A DNA stretch of 64,000 nucleotides from Acholoe squamosa. Taxonomy: Eukaryota > Annelida > Polychaeta > Phyllodocida > Polynoidae. Shown piece by piece: positions 47,701 to 58,408 of this stretch (positions are counted from its first letter, which is position 1; every line of letters begins with the position of its first letter). The notes beneath the pieces were generated by a model that saw only the letters and a list, made by a program, of their open reading frames with translations, was not told the origin of the DNA and made no database searches. A program made the position numbers and the translations under genes. Where the stretch lies: NCBI GenBank assembly GCA_949317995.1, contig OX439037.1:15302324-15366323 (forward strand), in the 5' to 3' direction.

Positions 47701-50700
47701 GTACGCGGACCCAGCCTTCGCCCTTCTTGTGTGTGAGACAGGGGATGGTGACCCAGCCGAGGTACTGCGAGAAGAGCACCATCACCAGGATAGTACTGAA
47801 ACAACAATGGACAACGTATCACGCTCTCTCTCTTTTAACCCTTTAAGGGCTGCTGATGCAGGAGTGCATCATGCCCATTGGTTGTCATGATGCACCAATG
47901 AAGTGCTAGTGAGTTACTCGCCAGCACTTCATTGGTGCATCATGACGACCAATGGGCATGATGCACTCCTGCACCAGCGGCCTTTAAGGAGTTAATTGCA
48001 TGGAGCTTTAAAGTCATACCGGTATGCCCTTTGTTCCTTATAATGCATGGTACTGTATTGAGTCTACTTGCAACAGCTGCATTCATTCAGCATGCCAACA
48101 GTTGAACCCTTTGACAATTTATCAACATCATAGGGGAGGCAAGACACATTCATACAGGCCTGGTGATTAGAAGATATATTGAATCATAAATTCACTTAAT
48201 GGGATCCTTGGGTTATGTTCATTTGCTGTCATTATGGAATTATACAGGCCCAGTGAAGAACAGATATAGATCTATTCATCTTTTTAATAGGCCTACCTTT
48301 AAAATATAAGTTTAGTATCCGATCCAAAATCAAATACATCCTTCAGAAATGGGAGGGCTATGGAGCACTTACAAAAATCAAGTGTAAATGGTATATATTC
48401 GTGATTTTAGTCTACTCACGCGAGGCATATCCACCATTGGTGTTCTGCGTAGTCTGCGGCAGCCTTGAACAGCGATAATCCGAGCATGGAGATAGTTGGG
48501 CAGATGGTGAGTGGACCGATGAAGCGCAGCAGTACCCCGACCACACCAGTCAGACCCATCAGTGCTTCAAATGAGGCTGCTACCATCAGAGACCCTTGTA
48601 CCTGGATATGGAGAGAGTGTCAAATTCAGGCCATCTACCTCACACATTATGCCCTGTAGCATATGGTGCCCAAGTAGACTACTTGCTGCCAAGTTTTCTC
48701 CTCTGATTTCCCCCCTTTCTATTTCTGTTTTTAATATGATGCACGCCGACTTGAGGGATCCTACAGACTTTAAGCTGATCCTATAAGGCACATGTATAAG
48801 CGAATCCTAACCATGAGGGTTAATATGGTACATGCACCTGATATGGTAAATATTCCAAGAAAGGATAATTCTTCAAATTTTGGCCTGCTTCAATAAGTAT
48901 GTAGCCTACCGTAATCTCCCGCGTATAAGGCGCAGCCCGCCTATAAGGCGCACCCCCAACTCAGGGAGATCTGTTTCACGTATAAGGCGCACTTCTGAGG
49001 GCAGATTTTTGTTATTTTAGTACTGTTCTATAGTAAAAAATACCCCCCCTATAAGGCGCACCCCAAACTCAAGGCAATTTACCTCCCACGTATAAGACCC
49101 AGCAGCATTTTGTTTGGCCTATAAGACGCGCCTTATACGCGGGAGATTAAGGTAAATTATGTCATCTGGTTATCAGAACTTTCATGGCAACATTAAGATG
49201 CTAAACGTAAAACCTTTACTGGGCTATGATCCAAGTGTACCGGTAGTAGCGGAGCCACACAACCATCTTTACTGGGCTACGACATTTTAAGTGAAATCCA
49301 AGAAAAATTTTAGGATTTTTAGCAGTCATATCAAATGGATCAGAATATTACCATGAATAACATGGTTGTCTATCACATTAAATGTGGTACTTAGAGCTAG
49401 TTTCCCACGCTCTAAACCCTCTAAAGTCTCACCTCACGAAGCCGTGCCTGCCAGACATCCTTATGGGCCAGACTCCCCATTTCCACATAACTTGTGTTGT
49501 CGGGACCAAGAACGTTACCACGCCCATCTGACGTGAAATTCACTGAAATAAAAATGGGAGATTACAGTATTAGGGAAAAGCTTCTTCTTTCAAAAAATAT
49601 TTTAAACCTTAATAGCAGTACAGTCCCCGTTCTGTCTTTTTCAGGGCCAAGCTATTTTCTAGACCATTTGCTAATACGTGGATTATATTTAAACATTGAA
49701 ATGGCTCCGACCACTTACCGAGCCCTTCAGGAACACCAATGTTAGGACACTGCCAGGCAGGGAGCTTGAAGTAGGCGAGTGTTGGAGCGAGCAGTGCGAA
49801 GGTCCCTGCTTGGACCACCGGTAATCTGTCCGTTCAACCAAAATACAATATTAATACCATAGATTCTTTCGTATAAGCCGCATCCTCGTATAAGCCACAA
49901 CCCCATCTTTGGAGCGGGCTATGAGGTGCATCTGGTGCTTGAAATGTGTAGTTCTAGTACTGTTCTAAAGTGCCAAATACCCTCCTATAAGCCACACTCC
50001 TTCTTCTTCGGACTGATCCTATAAGTCTCCCTTTCATTTGGGTCCTGGTATAAGCTGTGGCTTTTACGAGAGTGAGTGAGTAATAGATGCTAAAGTATCC
50101 GTGACGAGAACTACATTACACAATTTCATAGAGGACTGTGTCGGTGCCTGGGCATATGTGCACAATACACATCCGAGGGATAGGAAAGAGGAGATATAGA
50201 CCCTTTTAAGTGGGATAGGGAAGCCCGTCTTATACGAGAGAATTTACGGTACAAGTATAGGCCAGTATATAAGCCACATCTGTGCATTGAGAATTTTTTT
50301 GTTTCAATCAGATCTTCAAAATTCAAAATGGTAAGTAGACTCGTCAGCAACGCCTTATTAGGCTCAATAAATAAACTCACCGCACACCGATGACTGTCTG
50401 AAGGATGGTAACGAGTCCCGAGGCGACAAACAGCGTGCCGATGACCTCGCTCTTCCCGATGTCATCACCTTCCATACAGATAACAGGAGATAGGAGGAAG
50501 GGCACGGTCAGGGTGGCCACAAACATGGTAATGTAGTGCTGTAAGAGAACAAGTCGTCTAGGTCAACAAGGTAGAAGGTACCTCCGTGAGGGTCCACACA
50601 GAGTTACCTTTTACCTTGATCCAAATGCAGTTACAACCTTATTGCACTATATTCCAGTCAATTCTGTTACTTAATATCCCCCCTGATATTCCCTAACCCA

Positions 50701-53188
50701 CACCAAAATTTCTGAAACGCCAAGGCATTCCATTACTTCCTCTGACAAGTCTTTATTTCAGGACTTTCCAGGACTCGTGAGAACCCTGGGGTGACATAAG
50801 GCAAAAACGGTGTATTCAGGCAACAGGAACAAAAAGATTCTCTAGTATAAGCCGCGGCTACTACCACAATCCAAATAAAAATGAGGCTTATAGGATCAGC
50901 CAAAAGAAGGGGTGCGGCTTATAGAAGGGAACAGTACTAAAAAGTACAATTTTCATAACAAAAGTGACTACCGTAAACTCCCGCGTATAAGACGCGTCCT
51001 CTACGCCAAACAAAATGCTGGGGGGTCTTATAGGATGTACTGGTACTGGTAATAGGTCCCACAAAGTCGGGGGTGCGGCTAATAAGAGGGTATGGTTTAT
51101 AAGAGAGAATTTACGGTAGGTTACGTTACCTGAATGCAATTATTTCTTCTAGGCCATGCTTAAATATTAAGAATAAATATCTTTAACCTGACCTGGAAAC
51201 CAAAGAAGATGCAGAGGTACCAGGGTGGTGACTCATCCACGGTATAGAGCAGATCATGTAGCTCAAAGTCGTCATTGGGCGCCTCCATCTCCAACACTCC
51301 TCCTGTAAATATGGTGTATCATGAGTGCATCATGCCCACTGGTCGGCATGATGCACCAATGAAGTGCTGGTAAGGCTGCTTGCAAGCAGTTCATTGGTGC
51401 ATCATGCCGACCCGTCGGGAGTGCATCAAACCTGAACGGTTGGGATGATGCATTATTGTAGCACTGGCTGGTTACGCGTCATGGCTACATTCATGCGCAA
51501 TGATGATCAATGGGCCTGATACACAACATTTGTACAGGGTATTAATCTCGAATAATTTTTTGGGTTAAGACTTTGGCCGGCCAGAGGGAAAAAAGTCCCA
51601 AAATTGAGGGCAAACATCCCAGCGGCCAGAGGGAAAAAAAGGGCCATGTACCGTAATCTCCCGCGTATAAGGCGCGTCTTATACGTGAATCAAAGCCCTA
51701 TTGCACCTTAAAGAACTCTCCAAGGAGGGGGTGCGTCATATAGGCGGGGTAATTTTACTATAGAAAAGTACTAAACCCTCAAAAATCAAGCCCCAGGTGC
51801 GCCTTAAAGCTTTCTCCTCAACTCAGGGTGCGCCTTATACGTGAGGTGCGCCTTATACGCGGGATTTTACGGTAGTCACGTTTTTGGGAAACAAATGCCA
51901 TTTTTAGCCAACAAAAGGTATACTTTTGATGAATTTACGGTATGTCGGATAAAAAATGCATGCTTGAATGTTCATCTCCAAAGACATTTTTTCCCCCTCT
52001 AAACCGTGAAAAATTCTGTCGGCCAGAGGTAATTTCTTTAAATTTGCCAAAAATGTCGCCATCAGAACCGTCATCCAAGTTATTATAATCAAATAGCCTT
52101 AAGGGTAGTATGATGCCTCCAGGTTGTCTTTGTTGTCATCAATATCATTCACCAAGCATTCGTGCTTCAACATGAAATAGCGCGCCATTATTGGATCACA
52201 CCTAACCTTCATGAGTGTACCTATCTGATAGGGTCAGCATGATGCAGGCAATTTACTCAACAGTATTGCATTTGTGCATCATCATAGTGAATAAGGTTCA
52301 TGAATGTTCTTTTTTTAGCGCCTCCCACGCCGCATAGCGGCGGTACCGCAAAGCGGTACGGGAGTGCGCTATGATGATTGCATTTGCCCCATGTGATGAG
52401 GTCTCACAATACAAAATTACTGAATAGAGAAATTGATAATTATGAAATCTTCTTTATGTCTGCTTTTATGAGACATGTCATCAAACACTGGTATACCGAC
52501 ATTAACGGCGGGAGGCATTTTTTTACGCGGTCACAACCACATTTCTTGTTAGTCTTTTCTTTTTGTGGCCTTATAAATGAAATACCCAGCTGGGCTGTAT
52601 CTGTCATGATTTTTTGGTGCATTATTTTGATATATGTATATATTTGTTATGTTATACACGTGGAACATGTACATATATAATAGATGTACTTTGTAGGATG
52701 TAGATCCATAAAATCTGTTTGGCGGTGTACCGTAAAGTAAAAATCCCACAGAAACATAAGGTGTGGCTTAGATTATACCTTGGTACACAGCTGAAAAAGA
52801 CCTTCTATTTGATACCTCTGTGTGGTGCTGCTTTTAGGAGGGCTGCTCGCACACTTCAGTGCAAAATTATTTTTAGAAAGGTGGGGCATCTATTATTAAT
52901 CTTCTTAACCATGCTTGGCAGATGGATTCTTCAGAATCTTAGGCGACGAAAAAGTGATTTTTCCCCCTCTTTTCCCTCTGTTTCCTTTACATATTTTTTT
53001 TCTCTCTCAAAAAATTAAGGACCATTTAGATCGCTCTTTTCCTTTGCTGTTTTCCTTTTCTTTTCTTCAAAATTTGAGACCTTTGTTTTACCTTGTGTGT
53101 GTACTGGTGTGGAAAGTTTATGTTCTAGTCGCTCCTTCTCTATGGCAGCAGCGGCAGCTGCCTCAGCCGCCTTCGGACTCTCCTCCAT
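41764..53188 (-). CDS. SLC23A1/2-like: SLC23-family nucleobase/ascorbate transporter, 15 coding exons
   Basis: Exons (minus): 53188-53092, 51302-51193, 50538-50381, 49825-49719, 49542-49433, 48601-48420, 47795-47675, 47281-47125, 46066-45917, 45576-45473, 45137-45008, 44284-44141, 42659-42564, 42259-42127, 41899-41764. All introns are GT-AG and all phases close: 1935 bp, 644 aa, a usual SLC23A2 length. Landmarks: [15 protein letters not shown], then the TM1 QH motif (FGFQHYITMF, Q69-H70); [33 protein letters not shown]; the NAT signature N424-x-G-x4-T ([10 protein letters not shown]); [12 protein letters not shown] near the C-terminus. The family moves ascorbate or nucleobases with Na+ or H+ across the plasma membrane. 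Two sequons (NFT, NTS) fall in the loop encoded by exon 5. The residue before the signature Asn is Ile, not Q, E or P. The end TSAV fits a class I PDZ ligand. The exon containing the ATG extends to an acceptor at 53219, so a 5' UTR exon lies further up. Confidence 0.93.
43985..44185 (-). repeat. Tandem decayed copies of the end of SLC23 exon 12
   Basis: The last ~45 coding bases of exon 12 plus its donor (about 44110-44185) are repeated downstream in the intron at about 44036-44110. They recur more weakly at 43985-44035. Shared words on the minus strand are CATAC.GCAATGGGTGAAAAA, ATAACCC and GTCAGTGCTTGTG. The second copy has extra A residues that would shift the frame but keeps a GTCAGT-like donor. 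Confidence 0.75.
44628..44846. mobile_element. TACCGTAATCTCCC-family MITE (SLC23 intron 11)
   Basis: Diverged copy: left TACCATAAACCCTCGTCTAT, right GGAGGATTTACGGTA, with internal GCCTATAAGACGCACCC. Confidence 0.6.
45640..45825. repeat. ~55-bp tandem repeat (SLC23 intron 9)
   Basis: Between three and four copies of a unit containing AATTTAAAAAATA, AGAGCTC and GTTAAACATATACA. Confidence 0.8.
47834..47995. mobile_element. Near-perfect 162-bp palindrome with TTAA ends (SLC23 intron 6)
   Basis: The outer ends are TTAACCCTTTAAGG and CCTTTAAGGAGTTAA. The arms of about 70 bp match with few differences; shared words are GCAGGAGTGCATCATGCCCA and ATGATGCACCAATGAAGTGC. The loop is only about 10 bases. 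TTAA at both tips is compatible with piggyBac-type integration. Relatives of its words occur at 51321-51432 and in the 38-bp minisatellite. Confidence 0.8.
48907..49154. mobile_element. TACCGTAATCTCCC-family MITE (SLC23 intron 5)
   Basis: One of the best preserved copies: left TACCGTAATCTCCCGCGTAT, right ACGCGGGAGATTAAGGTA. Internal repeats of CTATAAGGCGCACCCC and a central TAGTACTGTTCTATAGTA. Confidence 0.8.
49855..50251. mobile_element. TACCGTAATCTCCC-family MITE carrying a nested SINE (SLC23 intron 3)
   Basis: Left TACCATAGATTCTTTCGTAT, right TACGAGAGAATTTACGGTA. The SINE-like unit at 50070-50225 interrupts it. TACGAGAG occurs on both sides of the SINE and looks like an 8-bp target duplication. 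Confidence 0.7.
50070..50225 (-). mobile_element. SINE-like retroposon, copy 3 (nested)
   Basis: Same family as 7086-7265, slightly shortened near its GAGT end. Confidence 0.6.
50969..51118. mobile_element. TACCGTAATCTCCC-family MITE (SLC23 intron 2)
   Basis: Left TACCGTAAACTCCCGCGTAT, right AGAGAGAATTTACGGTA. A further partial copy, with TATAAGCCGCGGC and GAGGCTTATAGGATC, lies directly to its left (about 50838-50945). Confidence 0.7.
51321..51432. repeat. Inverted repeat related to the 162-bp palindrome
   Basis: Arms containing TGGTCGGCATGATGCACCAA and its complement, close to exon 2 of the SLC23 gene. It shares TGCACCAATGAAGTGCTGG with 47834-47995. Confidence 0.65.
51649..51874. mobile_element. 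TACCGTAATCTCCC-family MITE (SLC23 intron 1)
   Basis: Left TACCGTAATCTCCCGCGTAT, right ACGCGGGATTTTACGGTA. Internal AAGGAGGGGGTGCGTC and CAAGCCCCAGGTGCGCC as in 39025-39254. Confidence 0.8.
52317..52370. other. T-shaped palindrome (three-way junction)
   Basis: The outer stem AGCGCCTCCC (52317-52326) pairs with GGGAG-T-GCGCT (52360-52370) with one bulged T. Inside are two adjacent perfect hairpins: CGCCGC-ATA-GCGGCG (52328-52342) and GTACCGC-AAA-GCGGTAC (52343-52359). One unpaired A sits at the junction. The stretch is much more GC-rich than its surroundings. This layout, two small arms on one stem, is the fold of parvovirus-type terminal repeats, but no viral gene is nearby and origin is unknown. 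Confidence 0.85.
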
Positions 53189-53584
53189 CTGTGAGCGTGT
53201 TAAACAAGACCGCCCTGCTCTGAAAGTGACAAAATACAGTATTGTCATAATCTGCTGATGGAACTGTTTATAGACCATTGGCCTCTCCAAAAACACATCA
53301 CGATCATCGAGCCATAAAACGTGACATGGCAGGACTATTATTTCTTTTTCTATTACAGACTTTTGGCCAGACTTTGGCTGAGCAGGAGCCTGACCTTTCC
53401 AAGCTAAAAAATTGGGTGTTGTGCATTGAAGCACAGAAGGCTCAGGGTAGGTACCATAAAACCCTCTATCAACCCTGTAGGGTCACAGGAATCAGCACTT
53501 GCGAAATATTGACTAATTACTTACAAATAGACTATTATCTATACATGTACTGACACCAGTCTGGCATAATCTTCTCTTACTAAA

Positions 53585-53740
53585 CCCCTTGGACCGCTGG
53601 CCCCCTGGTGTGCTGGCCCCCCAGACACCTGGCCCCTGGACACTTGGCCCCCGGACACTTGCCCCCCGGACACCTAGCCCCATGGAGACCTAGCCCCTGG
53701 ACACCTGGCCCCCTGGCCACCTCGCTCCCAAATCCCTCCC
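53585..53740. repeat. C-rich minisatellite
   Basis: About nine degenerate copies of a unit near 17 bp like CCTGGACACCTGGCCCC, upstream of the SLC23 start codon. Confidence 0.75.
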
Positions 53741-54246
53741 TCATAAATCTATTCACTTGAGCAAGTCAAATGTCAATTCACCGGTAGTTGGGCGTTGTAC
53801 AGAAAACTTTGTCCTTAGCATGCTTAGTTTATCACTCAGTCCCCAATGTATTATGTGTATAGCTTGGACACTGTAAACATTGCCTGCTGAAAAAAAGTGT
53901 CTCACTTGGTGATTACCCATAGGACTCCATGTGCTAATTTCATCGCCAAAATCTATCTGACCCATAGACCCAATGGTTAAAGGACTTATAGTCAGTATAG
54001 CTCCCAAAAACATGACGTAAGTACAGCAGCTTTTTTCCGTAGAGATGTGTATAGAATAATATTCACAAGTTATGAAAGTGTGACCTGTGTGTTGGCAGAG
54101 TCAGCTTTAAACTAATAACAAACGTACTTTCAGTTTGTCTTTATCCTTCAAAATCTGTTGTCACCGGTTTCCCCATTCTGACATGCTACAACTACCATCT
54201 CCTCTCTACGACTACATCAATATATCATGCAAAGTCCATCAAAGTA
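53741..54246. other. Spacer upstream of SLC23
   Basis: No exon or repeat is recognised; may hold the SLC23 promoter or 5' UTR exon. Confidence 0.3.
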
Positions 54247-54668
54247 ATATAAAATTAATCGATACTTACATGTAAGTTGATGATTAATTGTTGTTCCAGG
54301 AGCAATGATAGATCATTGCGGGGTACATAGGAGATGCGCATGCGTAGATCCATAGATGTCAGACGTCGGCTGGCAGTGAATCAATCGCTGAAAGAGATTT
54401 CATTTTAGGTACATAGGAAATTAATTTAAATATCTATTTTCTTCAATAGTCATATGTATATAGATGAATTTGTATCTTCGAATAAAATCTATATATAGAT
54501 ATTATATTCAAGAAAGCTTGAATATTGTAGATCAATCATTATGCTTGACTGTCACTAATCTATTTATCCTAGGGAGGATGGCAGGGCCTATGTACCCCGC
54601 AACGACCTATCGTTGCTCCTGGAACAATTGATCATCAACTTACATATCAGTATCGATTAATTTTATAT
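54247..54668. mobile_element. Inverted-repeat element, ~85-bp arms
   Basis: The left arm about 54247-54335 and right arm about 54585-54668 match on opposite strands. Shared words are ATATAAAATTAATCGATAC, GTAAGTTGATGAT, GTTCCAGGAGCAA and TTGCGGGGTACATAGG. A third diverged piece of the arm follows directly (about 54669-54712). Confidence 0.7.
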
Positions 54669-55059
54669 TCCAGATCGCAATGATAGATGTTGTTGCGGTC
54701 TCATAGGAGACTTTAAAGTTCAGCTGATCCACTGCCCATTTCCATAGTCCTATATTATCTAATGTTACTAGTTCTCACAAACTGGTAGGAACTGTAACAC
54801 AGAACTTTTTAGGAAAAAAGTGAATAACTTTATTTATCCTGACTAAAGAAGCAGTCAGGTTTCAAGAAAAAGGCTGTTTGGTTAGACCAAAAGAAAGCTT
54901 ACTTTCATTTACCCTTCTTTTAGATTCAAAGAAGGCAATCAACACCCTTCTTTTAGATTCAAAGAAGCCAAACAACAAATCCCAATCGATTTTAGTTGTA
55001 AATAGCACATTAGTCATGTGCTAGAAGAAGGAATTTTCCATTTGGGAAATTCATTAATT

Positions 55060-55850
55060 AAATTACCTCAGGTTTGAGTTTCTCAAAGGTTAACAGCTGC
55101 TTAACAGTATAGTACCTCCTGATGTTGTACAATCTATGTAGTTCTTAATACTACATAATTTGAGATATATAATCATGTTAAAATTCTTTAGCAGATATAA
55201 CATGCAGAAAGTGTACAATCTAGCTGGTATGTATGTAACAGTCATATTTTGTGCAAAATAAGCAGGTAAGACTGCTGCACAATTTTAGTACAGACAAGTA
55301 GTTATGACTGTTTTTACTAAAAATAGTAGGCACACAAACAGCTATCAGTTGTACAACCTAGTGGCATGCATATGACATATGCAACATAGATGTATGTACA
55401 TATATTGTACAATATAAGCAGTTAAGGCTTGCTTGGTCAGTTATGGTATGATACATATCCTTCTTGCGTAAGCAGATACTGCTTAAATGAAAATGGTATG
55501 TACAACTTGTTGTACCATTTAAACAGCTAAATCTGTTAACACCCACATTCACATTGTAGAAAAGGGTTTCTACATTTATAATGTAGATTTAAACAGCTCA
55601 CCATAAAAGTATGTTGTATGTCATAAGCAGCTGGTACATACATATAGGTGGAAAATATAGTACCTACACATGTTGTACAACATAAGCAGCTATGACTGCT
55701 GGACAAGTATAATATTAATCCATATGTTGTACAACTTAGCACACTTGTAATGTATATAAACCATCTACATATATAATGTGAGCTTCAGCTGGTGCGGGAA
55801 AACAGCGACTACATTTACTATGTAGAGAGTGGTTTCTACATTCATAGTGT
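55060..55850. repeat. Degenerate TTGTACAA / CAGCTATGACTGCT repeat tract
   Basis: Words such as TTGTACAACATAAGCAG, CAGCTATGACTGCT and TCTACATT..TAATGTAGA recur irregularly. It probably is an old satellite. Similar words reappear at about 58410-58640. Confidence 0.45.
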
Positions 55851-56146
55851 AAAATAAAACAACTTACAGTCTTTACACGAGGGGACAGTGTGATAAGATA
55901 TCAATTTTAAAAGATGTTGATCAAAGACTATATGGACTATTGTAGATTTTAATTGAAGATAGAAATTCAAAGATATGTGACATGTACTGGGAATAGGGAC
56001 CTTAACGCACCCTGCCCTAAGGGCCCTTTTCGCAGATCGTGTCACATATTATGATAGCTAAGAAGCTAAGAAGGTACAGCACAGCTGTAATGCCAGTCGG
56101 TTATTATAGATTAATATTTAAATATGATTGTTCGTTGGTAAATGAA

Positions 56147-56149
<3 letters not shown>

Positions 56150-56189
<40 letters not shown>
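56150..56189. repeat. (TA)20 microsatellite
   Basis: Uninterrupted TA run directly before the 22-bp minisatellite. Confidence 0.98.
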
Positions 56190-56192
<3 letters not shown>

Positions 56193-57540
56193 AATGAACA
56201 TATTCATGGTGCGTTGCTTAGGTATTCTTGATGCATTGCTAAGGTATTCGTGGTACATTGCTAAGGTATATGTGGTGCATTCCTAAGGTATTCATAGAGC
56301 ATTGCTCAGGTATCAATGACGTGTTGCTATGGTATTCATGATGTGTTGCTAAGGTATTCATGATGCATTGCTATGGCATTCATGATGTGTTGCTTTGATA
56401 TTTATGATGTGTTTCTATGGTATTTATGATGTGCTGCTAAGGTATTCATGATGCATTGCTAAGGTATTCATGGTGTGTTGCTAAGGTATTCATGATATGT
56501 TGGTAAGGTATTTGTGGTGCATCGCTAAGGTAGTCTTGGTGCGTTGCTAAGGTAGTCATGGTGCGTTACTAAGGTATTCATGGTGTGTTTCTAAGGTATT
56601 CATAGTGCATTGCTAAGGTCTTCATGATGTGTTGCTAACGTCTTCATGATGTGTTGCTATGGTATTCATGATGCATTGCTATGGCATTCATGATGTGTTG
56701 CTATGGTATTCATGATATGTTGCTAAGGTTTTCATGGTGTGTTGCTTAGGTATTCATGAAGTGTTTCTTAGGCATTCATAATGTGTTGCTATGATATTCA
56801 TGATGTGTTGCTATGGTATTCATGATGTGTTGCTATGGTATTCATGATGCAATGCTAAGGTATTCATGATGTGTTGCTTAGGTATTCATGGTGCATTGAT
56901 AAGGCATTCATGATGCATTGCTATGGTATTCAAGATGTGTTGCTATGGCTTTCATAATGTGTTGCTAAGGTATTCATGATGCGTTGCTAAGGTATTAATG
57001 GTACATTGCTGATGTATTTGAGGTGCGTTGCTAAGGTATTCATAGAGCATTGCTAAGGTATTCGTGATGCATTACTCAGGTATTAATGAAGTGTTGCTAT
57101 GGTATTCATGATGTGTTGCTAAGGTATTCATGATGCATTGCTAAGGCATTCATGATGTGTTTCTATGGTATTCACGATGCGTTGCTAAGGCATTCATGAT
57201 GCATTGCTAAGTTTTTATGATGCATTGCTAAGGTATTCATGATGCATTCCTGAAACATTCTTAATGTATTCATGATGTCCCTATTCCTAGTACTATGATG
57301 ATAATAGAATGGAAGGTATTCCTGGTGTGTTGCTAAGGTATTCATGATGCTTTGCTTAGGCATTCATAATGCATTGCTAAGGTTTTCATAATGTGTTGCT
57401 AAGGTATTCATGCTGCATTGCTTAGGTATTCATGATACGTTGCTAAGGTATTCATGGTGCGTTGCTAAGGTAATCATGGTGCGTTGCTAAGGTAATCATG
57501 ATGCGTTGCTAAGGTAATCATGATGTCGCTATCCCTAGTA
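56190..57540. repeat. 22-bp minisatellite, ~60 copies
   Basis: Head-to-tail units of GCTAAGGTATTCATGATGCATT with many single-base variants (ATGGTATTC, GTGTGTTGCT). A non-repeat segment with CCTAGTACTATGAT and ATAGAATGGA occurs inside (about 57270-57315) and again at the right edge (about 57527-57560), so a larger block was duplicated. Confidence 0.95.
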
Positions 57541-57886
57541 CTATGATAATAGAATGGAGGGCAATGGAGCCTAGCTCCTATCTCAACGGCGGTTGCTGTA
57601 AGAATGATACCATGCAAGTAAGGTCATAGTAGCATACTATAGCTACCCCTATGGCTAAATGTCATAGCTGTTAGGAATGATTCATATTAAGTTAGGTTTA
57701 ATATTAGACTTGTTAACTACCTATCAATTAGTGGTGTCCTAATGGTCAAGGGCTATTGGTTTTCCAAGTGTTTTCATGTTTAAGAGTCACAGATTATATG
57801 AGTGAAGATTATTTGCTAAGGGCTATGGTGACCTGTGCAAGTCTAAACATCCCAGAAAGTGAAGAGTTCTGTGTTGGCTAGAAATG

Positions 57887-57910
57887 GCCAGTTGGCTATG
57901 GCCAACTGGC
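57887..57910. repeat. Perfect 10-bp hairpin
   Basis: GCCAGTTGGC, loop TATG, GCCAACTGGC. Confidence 0.7.
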
Positions 57911-58113
57911 AATGATGTACAACATAATCAATGATAATAAATACCAGTATGGTATAGTATATTGACCTTTTGTAGCACACAAAAAAAACAGTCTGTTTGT
58001 CTAGTGTCATGATAACTTCAAGTGAAGCTATTACCAATACTGTACAAATAAGCAACTATGACTCATTGTACAAGCCAGAACCACTAGACATGGTAAAAGT
58101 GAAAATACTTGAG

Positions 58114-58408
58114 TACCGTAATCTCCCGCGTATAAGGCGCATCCCGCGTATAAGGTGCACCCAGAGTTTCAGAATATGGTCAAAAAAATAAAAAATTCAT
58201 AACTTTTGTTCTAATGGATGGATTTTCAAAATTCAAAAAGCTATGTGCTGTTTGGACCCCCGTGACCCTCCTGGACCCCAAATACAGCAGATGAGCTTAT
58301 ATGGTAGTGTAACATATCAAAAGAAAGGTCTTGGTGTCCCCCTTGTGGATCCAATTAGAACTAAAACCCCCCGTATAAGACGCGCCTTATACGCGGCAGA
58401 TTACGGTA
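58114..58408. mobile_element. TACCGTAATCTCCC-family MITE, long subtype
   Basis: Left TACCGTAATCTCCCGCGTAT, right TACGCGGCAGATTACGGTA. The centre (TTCTAATGGATGGATTTTC, CATATCAAAAGAAAGGTCTT) is shared only with 60754-61047. Confidence 0.8.

Noticed and set aside
53015-53434. 139-codon open frame as the full SLC23 N-terminus
   Set aside because: It crosses the acceptor at 53219 and the donor at 53091; only 53188-53092 is supported as coding.
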